NCBI RefSeq assembly: GCF_003597395.2
Contig: NC_133773.1
Span: forward strand, 130,326,159-130,390,158
Origin: Chelonoidis abingdonii
Taxonomy: Eukaryota; Chordata; Testudines; Testudinidae
DNA length: 64,000 nucleotides
Reading direction: 5' to 3'
The position numbers and the translations under genes are program-made. The notes beneath the pieces are model-generated. The model was not told where the DNA came from. It saw only the letters and a list, made by a program, of their open reading frames with translations, and searched no databases. Shown one piece after another: positions 31,787 to 43,439 of the stretch. How positions within the stretch are numbered: the stretch's first letter is position 1; each line of letters starts with the position of its first letter.

Positions 31787-32388
31787 AAATTCCCTCTAAG
31801 TTGCACTGCTACCCAGCAGTCTTCCAAGAGCCCCTCCTGCCTTCTGCCTTGGAGCCCCTGGCCAGCTGCTCCCAGAAGCCTCTTGCTTGCTGTGCAGAGT
31901 GGGGGGCGCTGATGTCAGGGTGTCCCCTTCCCCAGTACCCCATCTCCACAGATCTGCGGGGGGACACAACAGGGCTCAGAAGTGGGATGTGGGAAGGAGC
32001 TTGCTGGGTACTTAAAGGGGCAGCACATGTCTCTGTTACACACCCACACTTACTTTCAAGCTCTCCTCCCAACATATACTTGTATTATTGTTGTTGTTAC
32101 TTCTTGATACTTCCTGCAATACACATATATTCTCTGTAACTGTAGTCTTTCAAAGTATTGTTATTTTAGTTTTTTGACTGGTCTATGCATTTTATCATTT
32201 TTATTTCTCTCTTACGCTTAAATTCAATTCTTTGAGTAGTGAGTTCTAAAATGCCTAACCTGTCCTGGCTGGACTAATAATCCCTATGGCAACTTTTGAA
32301 AAATATATATTATATCTACGTTTTTTTTCTACTTGAGGCATTCTGCATTCATTCTGCACATGGATGGAAAAAATTAAAGGGAACATTA
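31787..32388. mobile_element. Unclassified DNA element with 10-bp flanking repeats
   Basis: The ends AAATTCCCTCTAAGTTGC and AAAAATTAAAGGGAACATTA are imperfectly inverted (TTCCCTCTAA against TTAAAGGGAA). The flanks are identical 10-bp repeats ATGCACACCT at 31777-31786 and 32389-32398. Bases 31800-32080 are GC-rich; the rest is AT-rich with a GTTGTTGTT run. No transposase frame is seen. The 10-bp flanks are longer than the hAT norm of 8, so the class is open. Confidence 0.6.
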
Positions 32389-32399
32389 ATGCACACACC

Positions 32400-33490
32400 T
32401 TAATATTACGAAAGAGAAAGAGATCTGGCTTTCTACATTAAAAAGCTGCAGACTGACTTCCATACAGCTCAAGTTACACAGAAGTTTTAAAAAATGACAT
32501 GAAGAGTATAAAAAAACCAGTCACAGAAGTTTTAAGATAACATAGCACCATTTTTAGTCAGTCTCACAATCAGCAGCAATGTGAGATAGGAACAAAAAAC
32601 TTATTACACTGTCAAGGATTTTTAACTGTTACTTGATGGCAGCGTTCCCCTCTATACCAAAATCTTCTGATGCTCAAAATGCACAGTGTTACAGAGAAGT
32701 AAAACTCCAGACACTTACGAAGCATTACCTGGGAAGGACAAGGTCTAATGTACTGGAATTTAACTGTTTTAGATCAACTTTTTCCAATAATTCATCTGTC
32801 AGCTTTATAGGTATACTTTAAAAGTACTCATTTATTTCAAAAAGCTTTAGAATGTGTTTGGAAAAGAGGGATGCTAGATTTAAATGAAGCAGACAAGAAC
32901 AAGATTATATTGTTTGTCATCTAGGATTCCCTTAGTGACACTACAACAAAGTACTGAGAGGTTGAGCTCCACTTGACTTAACCTTTTGTTACAATGACAC
33001 CCACATTGGAGAGAGAGGCTAGGTTGTGGGCCACATTTAACCACCCTCAGGGTATTAAGTGGCTGTGTGCCCGCAGATGCTATAATTGCAGCGAGCAGCA
33101 CAAAATCCTATCCTGTTTCACCAAACCATCCTCAGTATTTCTAAGCCACGGTTGTTTACAATTATACTCTCCTACCACCCTATTCTGAATAAATAAATAT
33201 CTTTTTGTAGAACACATGCACATACACATACAGAGCAGCTTCTGTCTCTAAATTATAGTGGAACATGGCTGAATGAAATAAGCTCCTGGTCTCAGCTGCT
33301 TCTCCTCCTAGAAAGTATTTGTTTATCTAGAGCCAATCGCTGCTCCACTATCTATGTAATGACTTCCTCACAGCAGTCAGAGAGATTACCCACACCACTG
33401 ATCACTTTATTACTTCATAATAGCTGTTTATTTACTTTACTGAAGCAGTAACATGCAGGGATAAAGCTTTTCACAGCTGGGCAAACTTAC
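32400..33490. other. Intron, nothing recognised
   Basis: AT-rich sequence just downstream of UVSSA exon D. No repeat or additional exon is visible. Confidence 0.5.
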
Positions 33491-33599
33491 CATATTCCTT
33501 ACGCAGGTGGTCTGGAATGTGGGGCTCATAACCTTCCTTCTCAGGGACCTCCACAAATTCATCTTCATCTTCATCATCTTCATTGTCAGAGACTTTCAT
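33491..33599 (-). CDS. UVSSA: UVSSA coding exon D (TFIIH p62-binding motif)
   Basis: Minus-strand exon of 109 bp, acceptor TTCCTGTAG before 33599 and donor ATG|gtaagt after 33491. It enters in phase 0 and leaves in phase 1. It encodes 36 residues plus one base: an acidic run (NEDDEDEDE), then [20 protein letters not shown]. Human UVSSA has [20 protein letters not shown] here. In the human protein this stretch (F408 and V411) binds the PH domain of TFIIH p62, and K414 is the ubiquitination site that helps hand TFIIH to stalled RNA polymerase II. Phe, Val and Lys are all kept. The exon is isolated by introns of about 26 kb on both sides. Confidence 0.96.
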
Positions 33600-36500
33600 C
33601 TACAGGAAAAAAATACAGAAAATGAGACTATTTTTTCTTCCCTCCATATTGAGAATATTAGCAGACAGCAAGACAGTGCACTACTGAGGCTATTCTGAGC
33701 CAAAAGTATTTCCCTAATTATGTATTTAATCATCATCTAAGATTAGACCCCTTGTTTTACATTTCATCTCTAAAGCCATCTTCAATCCCTAGGAAAACTT
33801 TAAAGGTTTTCTTATCCATTAGAAGACACACAGTTGGTGAAGTGTGAGAAAGTGTGAAACTATCAAATACAAAAAAAGTTAAAACAACATTAAGATCTTA
33901 ATGAGCAAGTGATAGTGAGCCTTATCACTGTCTATCCCAGTTTTGTTGTTCAGCTCATTCAGCACAAGTTATGTAAGATCACCCACTGTGTACGCCTACC
34001 CAACACATACAACAGGACAAATAGGATGAGCAAAGGATGGGCTGGCAGCCTCAACTCTGATAAAATCAAAGACATTCAAACTTGCTTTAAACGTCATGCC
34101 ATTTTACTGTGCTTCTCCTCCTTTGCGGAGTTGGAGTCTATTCTGGGACTTATTGAGGCATGATGCCTAGGTGGATGGACAGATATTTGTAAATAGTCCC
34201 CAGAGACCATGGCATCCACATTCACAATTGTTTCCCCAGTTTAGAGAATTCTGTCCAGGCAATTTTAAAAGAGACACGCTGAAACTAATACAACCTCAAT
34301 AAATCAAGCCATTCTGAAAAGCCAGCGGGTGTGTTGTTTGCATCACTTTGTTTTGGGGATATATGATTGCATTAAGAATACAGCCAACATTAGGAACAAT
34401 TCTTTTCAATAAGCCAAGGGCCTTCACTGCATATCAGTCTGAGAACCCAAACTGCGGGGAAGTCTGCAATAGATATGGGAGACTGGGGTATAAGACTGTG
34501 GCTCAAATAAGTGGGATTCAATTAAAAGAGATTCTACTGTATTTACTTTTTGACAGCAGCTTTAAAAGAAAAAAATACTTGCAATACATAAAATATCTTA
34601 TCTGATTTGAAAGACCCTAAACAATTACATCATTAGGTTGCAAACCTTACTACGTGGAATCTAAGGAACTGAAATTATTGGGATTTTTAAAATATATGCA
34701 TGTATAGCCCATATTATACATGGGATGGAATAGTTATGGGTAGTTGAAAAATAAAAATGCAGTTCCTATCAATTAATCAAAGCAACTAACCCATATTAGA
34801 GGCTATCAGCTTCCTAAATTTTATTTCAGCTAATTTTTGCCATGAGCATGCCACTGAGACTCTACAACCTTCCTCCAATGCCTCTTTTTTTCACATACAT
34901 CTACAAATACATTTCCCCTCAAAAATTATCATTTGGGCAAAAACAATTTGCCCCTTCTTCAATGAGAATTTGTATAGCTAACTTATAAAATCCCCAAATT
35001 CTGGAAGTCTCTTAAAAAGACAGCAATGCTGCCAATCACTAGTATTTTATTTCTCTAGCCCAATTTGGGGAGATTTTAAGTGATTTACATGTCACAGAAT
35101 ACAGGAATTATTGTAGTTTTGCCACATGCTTTTATGGGTTTCGGAAACAATGCAAAGGATCCATTAAATGAACACTCTTACGACAGAATTCACAATCACA
35201 CTTATTCAAATTCCCTGAAGTAAACAAAAGCGACAGAGTAACAGGTGATTAGATCACCAATGATAATTTTTCCTCACCATGGATTATCACTTTTAATTTC
35301 CTTCTCACTGCACTTACCTCTTTCACGCAGGTACTAGTTGTAAAAAGCACATGAGGAAGAAGCAATTTCCCCTTGCAGCAGAATTTTACCAATGTAATTC
35401 ACTAATCTAATCATGTGTCACAGCTGCACACTTGAGCTTCTCTAAATCATACTGAGATTCTGAAGCCAAAAAAACCTGGAAACCAAACCTTAGTCTACTG
35501 AGTATATTAAAAATCAACAAACTGAGCAAAACTTTGCATCAGCATTGCTTATAAGCGACACAAGCTCATTTCTAACACAAAACATTCAGTTGCCCTTGAC
35601 ACTGCAATTTACCCTTCAGTAAGTGAAATTTAAAGGATGATTTCTTTGTTTCTTAATTGACTCTTTCCACAGAACACTGTAGTCCTAAGTTTTAAAAAGT
35701 CCTAAAGGACAGTAGATTTATCAAGTGCATCATAACCAACCAGTATCTTTCTTCCCCTAATTATTTTTGGGTTTAATATTAATCCCCAGAAACTCATTTG
35801 AAACCAGCCCTGAAGTCAACAATATGTAGCTACAACCCTGGACATCCCATTGGCCACATTATCACTACTTCTAATCAGCAGACAGAGAGTTGCCATGCTC
35901 TAGCCATGCTGGAGGACTCTGAGTTTTAAATTACTTTTCACTTCCCACTGCAATTATTCCTCCTCATCTTAAGGAAAGAAGCAGTTCATCCCTGCCTGGT
36001 GCGGCCAAGACAGACAAATGCTGCATCCGACCTCTCATGGCCCAGACTGGAAGTCAAACTAGAGTTCCAACACAGAAAGGGTCAAATGAGCTACAGCCAA
36101 TCAGAAACACACCAGCAGACTGGGTTAGCCAATTACCAAAGAGGCACATCAATTTTTAAATTTCAAGCTTGTAGAAGACCTTTCACAGCTGGCCTTTAGA
36201 AAGAGAAATATTGTAGGGTTTTGCTTTCAGCACAACATGAGCCGTTGGGAGACTGAAAAGGAACTAGTTTATTAACAGTGTAGCTTCAAAGTTCTACTTT
36301 TTCCCCTTTTCTACTTGTTAAAGGCAATTTAGGAGATGGGAGAAAATTAGTTCTCTTCTGGCTAGTTAGAGCTGCCTGTTTGTCCTGTTAAAAGATATGA
36401 TTGTGTCAAACTTTCTACTCTCAGTTCCTATTTCTGAGTCACTATAAAACAAATTACACCAAACTAAAGCTTGTTATGGATGGTCTCAGTCTAGAATTTG

Positions 36501-39500
36501 TTTGTGCAAAATGTTAAAAATCAAAAATAAAACTTAGTTAAGGCTGATAATCTAGCCTAAATCCAATACATTGTGTCTAGGATATTGGAGATTTTTAGTT
36601 CAAATACTTACATACACATATATATTGCAAAACCTTGGCAAGACTTCAGGACACAGAACTTGTCTTAACTTTAAATTTCCCTTGTTTTGTTTGTTTTATT
36701 TCCTCTATATTGCTTGAGAAACTTAGCTATAAGAGGCTTCACCAAACAACCTGCATATCACACATGGCTGACTTAAAAACTGAACCAGGAGCAACACCCT
36801 TGTATACCTGGATGATCTCAAAAACTTCAAAGCACACAAAAAGCCCTGTTGTGAAAAGGTATAACCAGATGCAAATTCACTTTGTTTAGGTACAATCCAT
36901 GAACTGTGCATTTAGGTACTATAGGAAACATTAATCATAGGAAACTGTAATTTTTGTTATCAGTCTAACACTAATCAAAAGGGAAACCTGTCACTACCGC
37001 TGACCTGTGAAACGTCCCAATTATACTCTTCGGAAATGACAGGAGCACTTAACTTCCTCACTGAGTAAATGACGACGATCAATCAAGTTTGAATAACAAT
37101 GAGCCACGGAGCTGAAAATTATTTTTTGTATAGAATCTACCCAGGAATTTATGAAAGGTGAAAAGCAACCCAAGGTTTTAGGGGCATTATGGCTTTCAGC
37201 TAGTGCAGTGCATATCAAACACTAAACAGAATTTATGTGTTTTAATTTTCAAAAAGGTAGATGTGGACTTGGTGCTACAATGCATAACATATAATGCCAG
37301 ATTTTAAATATGGGGGTCATTTTCATAAAATATTATGCTTATTGTTTGCACCTTTGAATTTCAATGGGGACTTTTATTAAATTTAGTTTTCCTGTAAAAA
37401 TATTTAACTGCTTAGCTAACTATTAGGAATTAAGCCTCCTTTTCCCTCTTAACAGACATAACATGTTTATTTTTATATCATTTTAAACAAGCAGCTCTAT
37501 CTTCCTTTTGGCTCTAAAATATGTAGCGAGGTTAATCGTAGTTAGAAATTCAAAAGTTGGGAGGTACTATTGACCAGTTACTTCTCAACGTGTCAGTGGA
37601 ATGAAGAAAATTAATTACATCTATATCATTCCCTTCATGCAATTTTGTTCTCCTTCCATTCCACTACAATTGACTCAGTCAGATGAGAACTCCCCGGCAA
37701 CATTACTTTAGTCAGAGAATCACTGATATAAATTCCATTTCCCCAGCACCTGCTAAGAGCATTTATTCCATACAGCCCTTTTGTTGTTCCCAGACTAAAC
37801 AGCATAAATGCTTTATGAAATGTGAGCCAACCTAATGTTGCTTCTCCACTTTTTTTGTAATAAGAAATATAAATTTTGGCAATCAGTTTTAAATTGGATT
37901 AATTTCTTAATAACGGCCGCCTCAAACTACCAATTAGCTCACAGGGATATACATTTAAATTAACATTTTAAATGGTGCAATTCACTGAAATATGTGCCTC
38001 TTGGAATTCATGGCAGATAAATTTAGACACTTAAAAACAATTCAAAACATAATGTATATGAATCTAACAAAACTGATAAATTACCAAGTGTTGAGGCATG
38101 CAGATCAGAAATCTGTGTACTACTTCTTGTGCTCCTCAATATCTGAACAGAAATATATTACAAACTCAGGTGATGGATACTGGAATATAAAGCTTTTCCC
38201 TTGTAGGCCACAAAATTAAATCTCCACTAAGGTCAGCAGTCACCAAAAGTCGTTACCAGACAACAGGTAAAATATTTGTGTTCTCAGTCTAGTTAGCAGT
38301 TGAGAAGAGACAACTTCACAAAGATGGCTTCACAAAAGCCATCACCACAACTGGCATCCTTGTTGGAAGTATCAATTCAGTAGCCAGATCTGAAGGGTAA
38401 TGGAGAGTCAACTACCGTCACTTATACTACAGGATAGTCCCTCAGATATAGAGTTAACATATGCTGAAGAGGCAGCGTAGGGATGTTTGTAACGGTCATT
38501 GCTCATGATATACATATTCTGTGGATAAATGCATTCTTTCAAATGAATATTGTCAATCCATCTTTTGTAAGCACTAAATTATTTTAAATTTAAAATAAAA
38601 GATATCCACCCAACTGATAAAGTAGCATTTTTCTAAAATGACAGAATTCCTGAATAGACCCTCCCTTCCAGAATAATGTTGGTTTTAGTGAAGCCAACTT
38701 CCAAATTCACAGGCCACAGTAAAACATTTCCTACTGTATCTGTTCAGAATGTTAGGAATTTGATAGAAAAATGGTTGTCTTGTCAATTCTACTGCGTGTT
38801 CAATGGCAGTAGGTTAAAGCAGTGCTGACTTACGTAGTTAGTTAGCTAAGTGCACTTAGTCCTTCTCTAGGAGGGAAAAAAATAATCAAAAATAATCAAA
38901 AAAATCCTGAGGCCTCTCAAAAAATAAGAGCCCAAAACAAGATATAGTGTGCTGGCAGAACTCCCATCACGACTCCTCTCTACTTTTGAGCCTATGCCCT
39001 ACCGTGTATCCAATGAGTTAATGTATCTTATTATAATCACCCATCCAGTTACATGCATTGTTCATTTATCCTAAATGTTCGCAAACTACACAAATACAAA
39101 AAACCTGCAACAAAATACTTTGCAAGATATGAAGCCTTTGGTTCTTTTCTCAGTTTTATATGGATTCCTACATTAAGAGGACTTAGAAAACAGAGTCTCC
39201 ACATTCATAGTTAAAAAAGCAATACAATATCTAAAATATATAATGCAATCAGTTTATAAAACTGTACAGGAGTTACTAATTATTTTAGAAATGAAAGAGA
39301 AAAAAGACAACATGTAAAGAAGCTGTATCTACTTACTCACTAAAACACTGCTTGCAAACTACAGCTGGGACCATTAAATAAATTTTGTATGGTCTAATTA
39401 ACTTGGTTTGCAATCTCAATTACTTCTCATCCTAGAAATCACTTGTGCTCTGTTTTATGTGTCTCTGTTTCCCTTTTTAAAAAAAAATGATGTAAGGCAT

Positions 39501-40639
39501 CCTCAGACAAGTGAACTCTAAACTTCATTTGTCTTTCAGCAGGCTTGATGGCTATGCATTTAAAAACCCATTCTATCTTATAAACTAAAAATTAAATGTA
39601 CTCAGCTGTGATGGTCGTCATTGCATCTGCTATTTATATGCTAATACTCTCACTGGAAGATCTTGCAAATTATTTCACCATGCCAATACCTCATGTGCAT
39701 CTACTCACAGCCAACTAAACATTTTTTCTAGAGGTCAGAAGATTTTGGCCAAGGAACTATAATACTTATCATAGTGGAACCCGTTTGAAGGTGCAACTTA
39801 CAGGAACACATTTTGTATACAGCCACAAGAACACCACAAAATATAATTAAGTAATCGTAAATGAGGGACAGGGATGTTTTGTGTAACAAATACACAATCA
39901 TTGGTAACAAAGTAAAAAAACCTTTTTTAAATAATTGACAATGAAAATCCTCAAAACATATTTTACTGGGAAAGTCTTTTTCAACTTCATTTCTATTCCC
40001 ATCCTTTTGTATCCTCTAAAATATGTTGAAACAGAAATATCAATACTGAAATTGTCATATTTCAAAACCATGTTTGATTTTTCTCTGTAGTGTTAGATAA
40101 ATATGAGCTGTTAGAAAAGCTACATTTCTGAAGGGGGAAACACACTAAGGTTTGAATACAAATACATATGACTGCAAATTGTATCTGAAGCCTAGTCAAA
40201 CATTGTATTTTGTGCTTATCAGCAAAAGCATCCCTTCTCATTCCTTTTCCATTTGTATTTGCTCAATAGTAAGCAGGCAAATCTGGGCAACTTGATACAA
40301 GATTGTTTGGGAATGCCCTTTTCATACTTTTTCGAATTGCTCAAGAGTTGGAAATGGATGATTAAGGGGATACACTTCAGACCCAGCAGTAAAGCAAAAG
40401 GTACAGTTTGGTGACTCTCCACATTAAATGACTCCATTACAATGTGGTTTTTCTTTTTCTTTCTCCCTGACAAAGTACAGTTGTCTAAGTGTTTTTATCT
40501 TATATCCTACTGATGCATGATTCAGATGAATTAAGCATAAATTGTTTTCAGACGTTGTACTAGATTATTCATTTACTGTCCACCGTAGGTCAGCAAAGGA
40601 AGGCGATCAGGAACGTTGGTGGGTGTAACAGAATAGTTA

Positions 40640-40832
40640 CACCTCTATCCCGATATAACGCAACCTGATATAACACAAATTCGGATATAACGCGGTAAAA
40701 CAGTGCTCGGGGGAGGGGGGACAGGGCTGCGCACTCCAGTCGATCAAAGCAAGTTCGATATAACGCATTTTCACCTATAATGCAGTAAGATTTTTTGGCT
40801 CCTGAGGATAGCGTTATATTGAGGTAGAGGTG
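40640..40832. mobile_element. Mariner-type MITE (CACCTCTA ends)
   Basis: Starts CACCTCTATCCCGATATAAC and ends GATAGCGTTATATTGAGGTAGAGGTG in inverted match, with TA on both sides (40638-40639, 40833-40834), the target of Tc1/mariner transposases. GATATAAC units recur inside. It has no coding capacity and matches the element at 45792-45966 in reversed arrangement of its interior (GGCTCCTGAGGATAGC here, GTCCTCAGGAGCC there). Confidence 0.88.
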
Positions 40833-41316
40833 TATTTTAGGAAAATGCTGTATACGACAGAGTTCAGTATGTCTTTGGCAGAAGTCATGAAGTAGTCACT
40901 TTTCGAACATTTAATGCTTTAAATGTTGTACCTTAGGAAAAAATGGCCAAATTATCACTTGTGTAATCTGAATTTTTCATAAAACTCACATTCAATGGAG
41001 TGTGTAATAGTTTCTTACTGAGAGCAACCTAACATCTCAGAATCTAATTAAAAACGGTTACTAATCTTTCAGTAACTGTTGTTCTTCGAGATGTGTTCCA
41101 CATACCCATTCCAATGTAGGTGTGCGCATGCCCCGAGCACAGTTGCCGGAAACGTCTCCCTCAGTGGTATCCATCAGATCAGCTCTGGTGCAACGCATCC
41201 ATAGTGCCTGTATAAAGGGCCTCGCCAATCCTGCACCCCCTCAGTTCCTTCTTTCCAGCCAACTCCCGTAAGAGGGGTAGGAGGGCAGATTTTGGAATGG
41301 ACACATGCAACACATC

Positions 41317-42228
41317 TGTAATAAATAAAGGCGGGAGAGGGCTCCCTTTTATGAACACCCAGCCAGCCAGTAGCTACAAAATCCCTCTTAGTAGCTCTTC
41401 TCTAATTGCTCTACCTGTAAAGGGTTAAGAAGTCTCTCTGTTATGCAAGGGTAAAAAGAAGTGAGTGGGCACCTGGCCAAAAGAGCCAGTGGGAAGGCTA
41501 GAACTTTTTAAAATTGAAACAAGACTCACCTTTTGTCTCTTGAGGCGGTCAGAGCAGTTATGCTGTGAGAAGCTTGGGCAAGGTATGAAAAAAACATCAG
41601 TATCATACCTAGAAACTACTCATTTAAAACTCCAGATATGTAAGTAGATCAGGAAATGTCTAGGAAGACACAATTAGGTTTACTCCTTTTATTTCTTTAT
41701 GGCTTGTGGATTCCTCTGTGCTAACCCCAGATGCTTTTGTTTTGCTTGTAACCTTTAAGCTGGACCTCAAAAAAAGTTATTCTTGGTGCTTAATCCTTGT
41801 AATTGCTCTTTTTTTTTTTAAATCTAGCAATAGCTTAAGTTCTCAAATGTATTTTCTTTATTTATTAATTAAATTTACCTTTTTAAAGTACAGAATTGGA
41901 TTTTTGTGTCTTAAGAGGTTTGTGCACATGTTTAATTAGCTGGTGGCAACAGCTAATTTCCTTTTTCTTTCTCAGCTCTCACCCGGGAGTCAGGGGGGTG
42001 AAAGGACTTCAGGGTACCCCACTGGAGGTATTCCCAGGTGCGCCTTCCTGGGCTCTCAAAGGGGTTCTGCACTTGGGTGGTGGCAGCATCTACCAATCCA
42101 AGGTTAGTGAAAAGTTGTAACCTTGGGAGTTTAATACAAGCCTGGAGGGGCCAGTATTAATTTTTAGAATCTTTGCGGGCCCCCTCCTTCTGCACTTGAA
42201 GTGCCAGAGTGGGGAAATAACCTTGGCA
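41317..42228. mobile_element. Solo LTR inserted in DIRS copy C
   Basis: A 912-bp block starting TGTAATAAATAAAGGCGGGA and ending ATAACCTTGGCA. It is flanked by ACATC at 41312-41316 and 42229-42233, a 5-bp target duplication. Removing it restores the DIRS terminal block CACATCTCATAGAACAAC seen in the other copies. TG...CA ends and 5-bp duplication identify a solo LTR. The sequence AGTCAGGGGGGTGAAAGGAC and GCACTTGAAGTGCCAGAGTG near the right end resembles LTRs I know from turtles. The parent (gypsy or ERV) is not settled. Confidence 0.87.
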
Positions 42229-42569
42229 ACATCTCATAGAACAACAGTTACGGAAAGGTTACTAACCATTTTTACCCTGTCGAGTACTTGCACATGTTCA
42301 TTCCAGTGTAGGTGACTCCCAAGCAGTTGTATAGCTGGTGGGCTCAGAGTTCACTGACAAACTGACTGCAACAGTGTGATCAAATCTAGCATTGTCCCTA
42401 GCTGCTGAGTGATGGCATAGCGAAAGGAAAATATGTGCACCAACAATCAAGTTGCTGCTCTACAAATGTCCTGAATAGGAACTTGTGCTAGAATTGTCAC
42501 TGAAGAAACTTGTGCCCTTATGGAACGAACAGTTAGGATAGGCAGGGGTGGAATACCTGCCAGTTCATA

Positions 42570-43420
42570 ACATGTGCAGATACATGACATGATCTACGAT
42601 GAAATTCTCTGAGACCTTTTCATCCTCACCTTGCTGGACCTCTCCTATGTGTAGAGAGACTAGGATCGGGGACACCATGGAGAGGTCCAGCAAGGTGAGG
42701 AACCAATGTTGGTGGGACATGCCGGAACTATTAGGATGACCTGCACTTGGTCCCACTTGATCTTCAGCAGGACCTTGTGCATGAGCAGGGTAGGAGGGAA
42801 CACCTAATACAGGTGACCTGTTCATGGGACAAGGAAGGCATCCATGAGGGACCCAGGCCTGTGACCTTAAAGGGAGAAAAACTGGTGGCACTTCTTGTTG
42901 TGCAGGGTGACAAACAGGTCTACCTGGGGAGTTCCCCACTGCCAGAAAATAAGCTTCACAATGTCCAGGCAAAAGGACTAGTCATGGTGATCACAGAAGG
43001 ATCTCCTGAGGTGATCCACCAGCTCATTTTGAGCTCATGGCAGGTAGGATGCTTTGAGGTGGATTGAGTGGGCTATGCAAAACTCCCACAATCAAACCAC
43101 CATCCCAACACAGGGGGAAAGAGCAAGCGCCTCCCTGCTTGTTGAGATAGAACGTGGCCACCATGTTGTTTGTGAGGATCAATAGATTTTTGCCTGCAAC
43201 AGGGGTCAGGAACACCTAACAAGCCAGGCAGACTGCACTGAGTTCTCTGACATTGATGTGAAGAGAGAGCTCTTCCAGGGTCCAAAGGCCTTGAGTTTTG
43301 AGGGGCCCCAGGTGAGGGCCCCAGCCCAGCGCTGACGTTTCTGAGACCAGGGATAGCGATGGTTGGGGCTGTGAGACCAGGATGCCCGTGCAAACAATCA
43401 GCAGACCCAGACACCACTTT
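42570..43420 (-). pseudogene. DIRS RNase H relic (copy C)
   Basis: Minus-strand remnant of the reverse transcriptase/RNase H polyprotein. Read from the right: WAGALTWGPSKLKAFGPWK in one frame and TLEELSLHINVRELSAVCLA in another, matching the DIRS RNase H pattern (GWGAHL..., HINVREL.AV). Next comes ILTNNMVATFYLNKQGGACS, the D-N-x-x-A-x-x-Y-x-N-K-Q-G box. Stops and frame changes occur throughout. Relative to the recombinase end at 42340-42440 the order is correct for a minus-strand DIRS, so no inversion is seen in this copy. Confidence 0.76.
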
Positions 43421-43439
43421 CCTTCCACCCAGAGAGCTA

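Larger units (their letters stand above)
7783..33490 (-). other. UVSSA: UVSSA 25.7-kb intron between exons D and E
   Basis: A single intron of 25708 bp. It carries the solo LTR, two DIRS copies, two hAT MITEs, the duplicated Harbinger element, the L2/CR1 nest, the Harbinger nuclease fragment and the foldback repeats listed separately. I found no additional in-phase exon; exon D joins exon E directly in phase 1 and the joined product is colinear with human UVSSA. Confidence 0.8.
41056..43430 (-). mobile_element. DIRS-type retrotransposon, copy C
   Basis: The terminal/complementary block begins at 41056 (GGTTACTAATCTTTCAGTAA) and resumes after an inserted LTR at 42229-42267 (AGAACAACAGTTACGG, AAGGTTACTAACC). 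The recombinase C-terminal end lies near 42340-42440 on the minus strand (SFRYAITQQL-like). RNase H lies at 42570-43420. Gag and the 5' terminal repeat are not seen, so the copy is truncated at its 5' side near 43430. All frames are broken. Confidence 0.72.

Noticed and set aside
31801..32139. A 112-codon frame with Cys-rich start
   Set aside because: It lies within the element at 31787-32388 with 10-bp flanks and shows no family motif; a second long frame runs antisense, pointing to composition.
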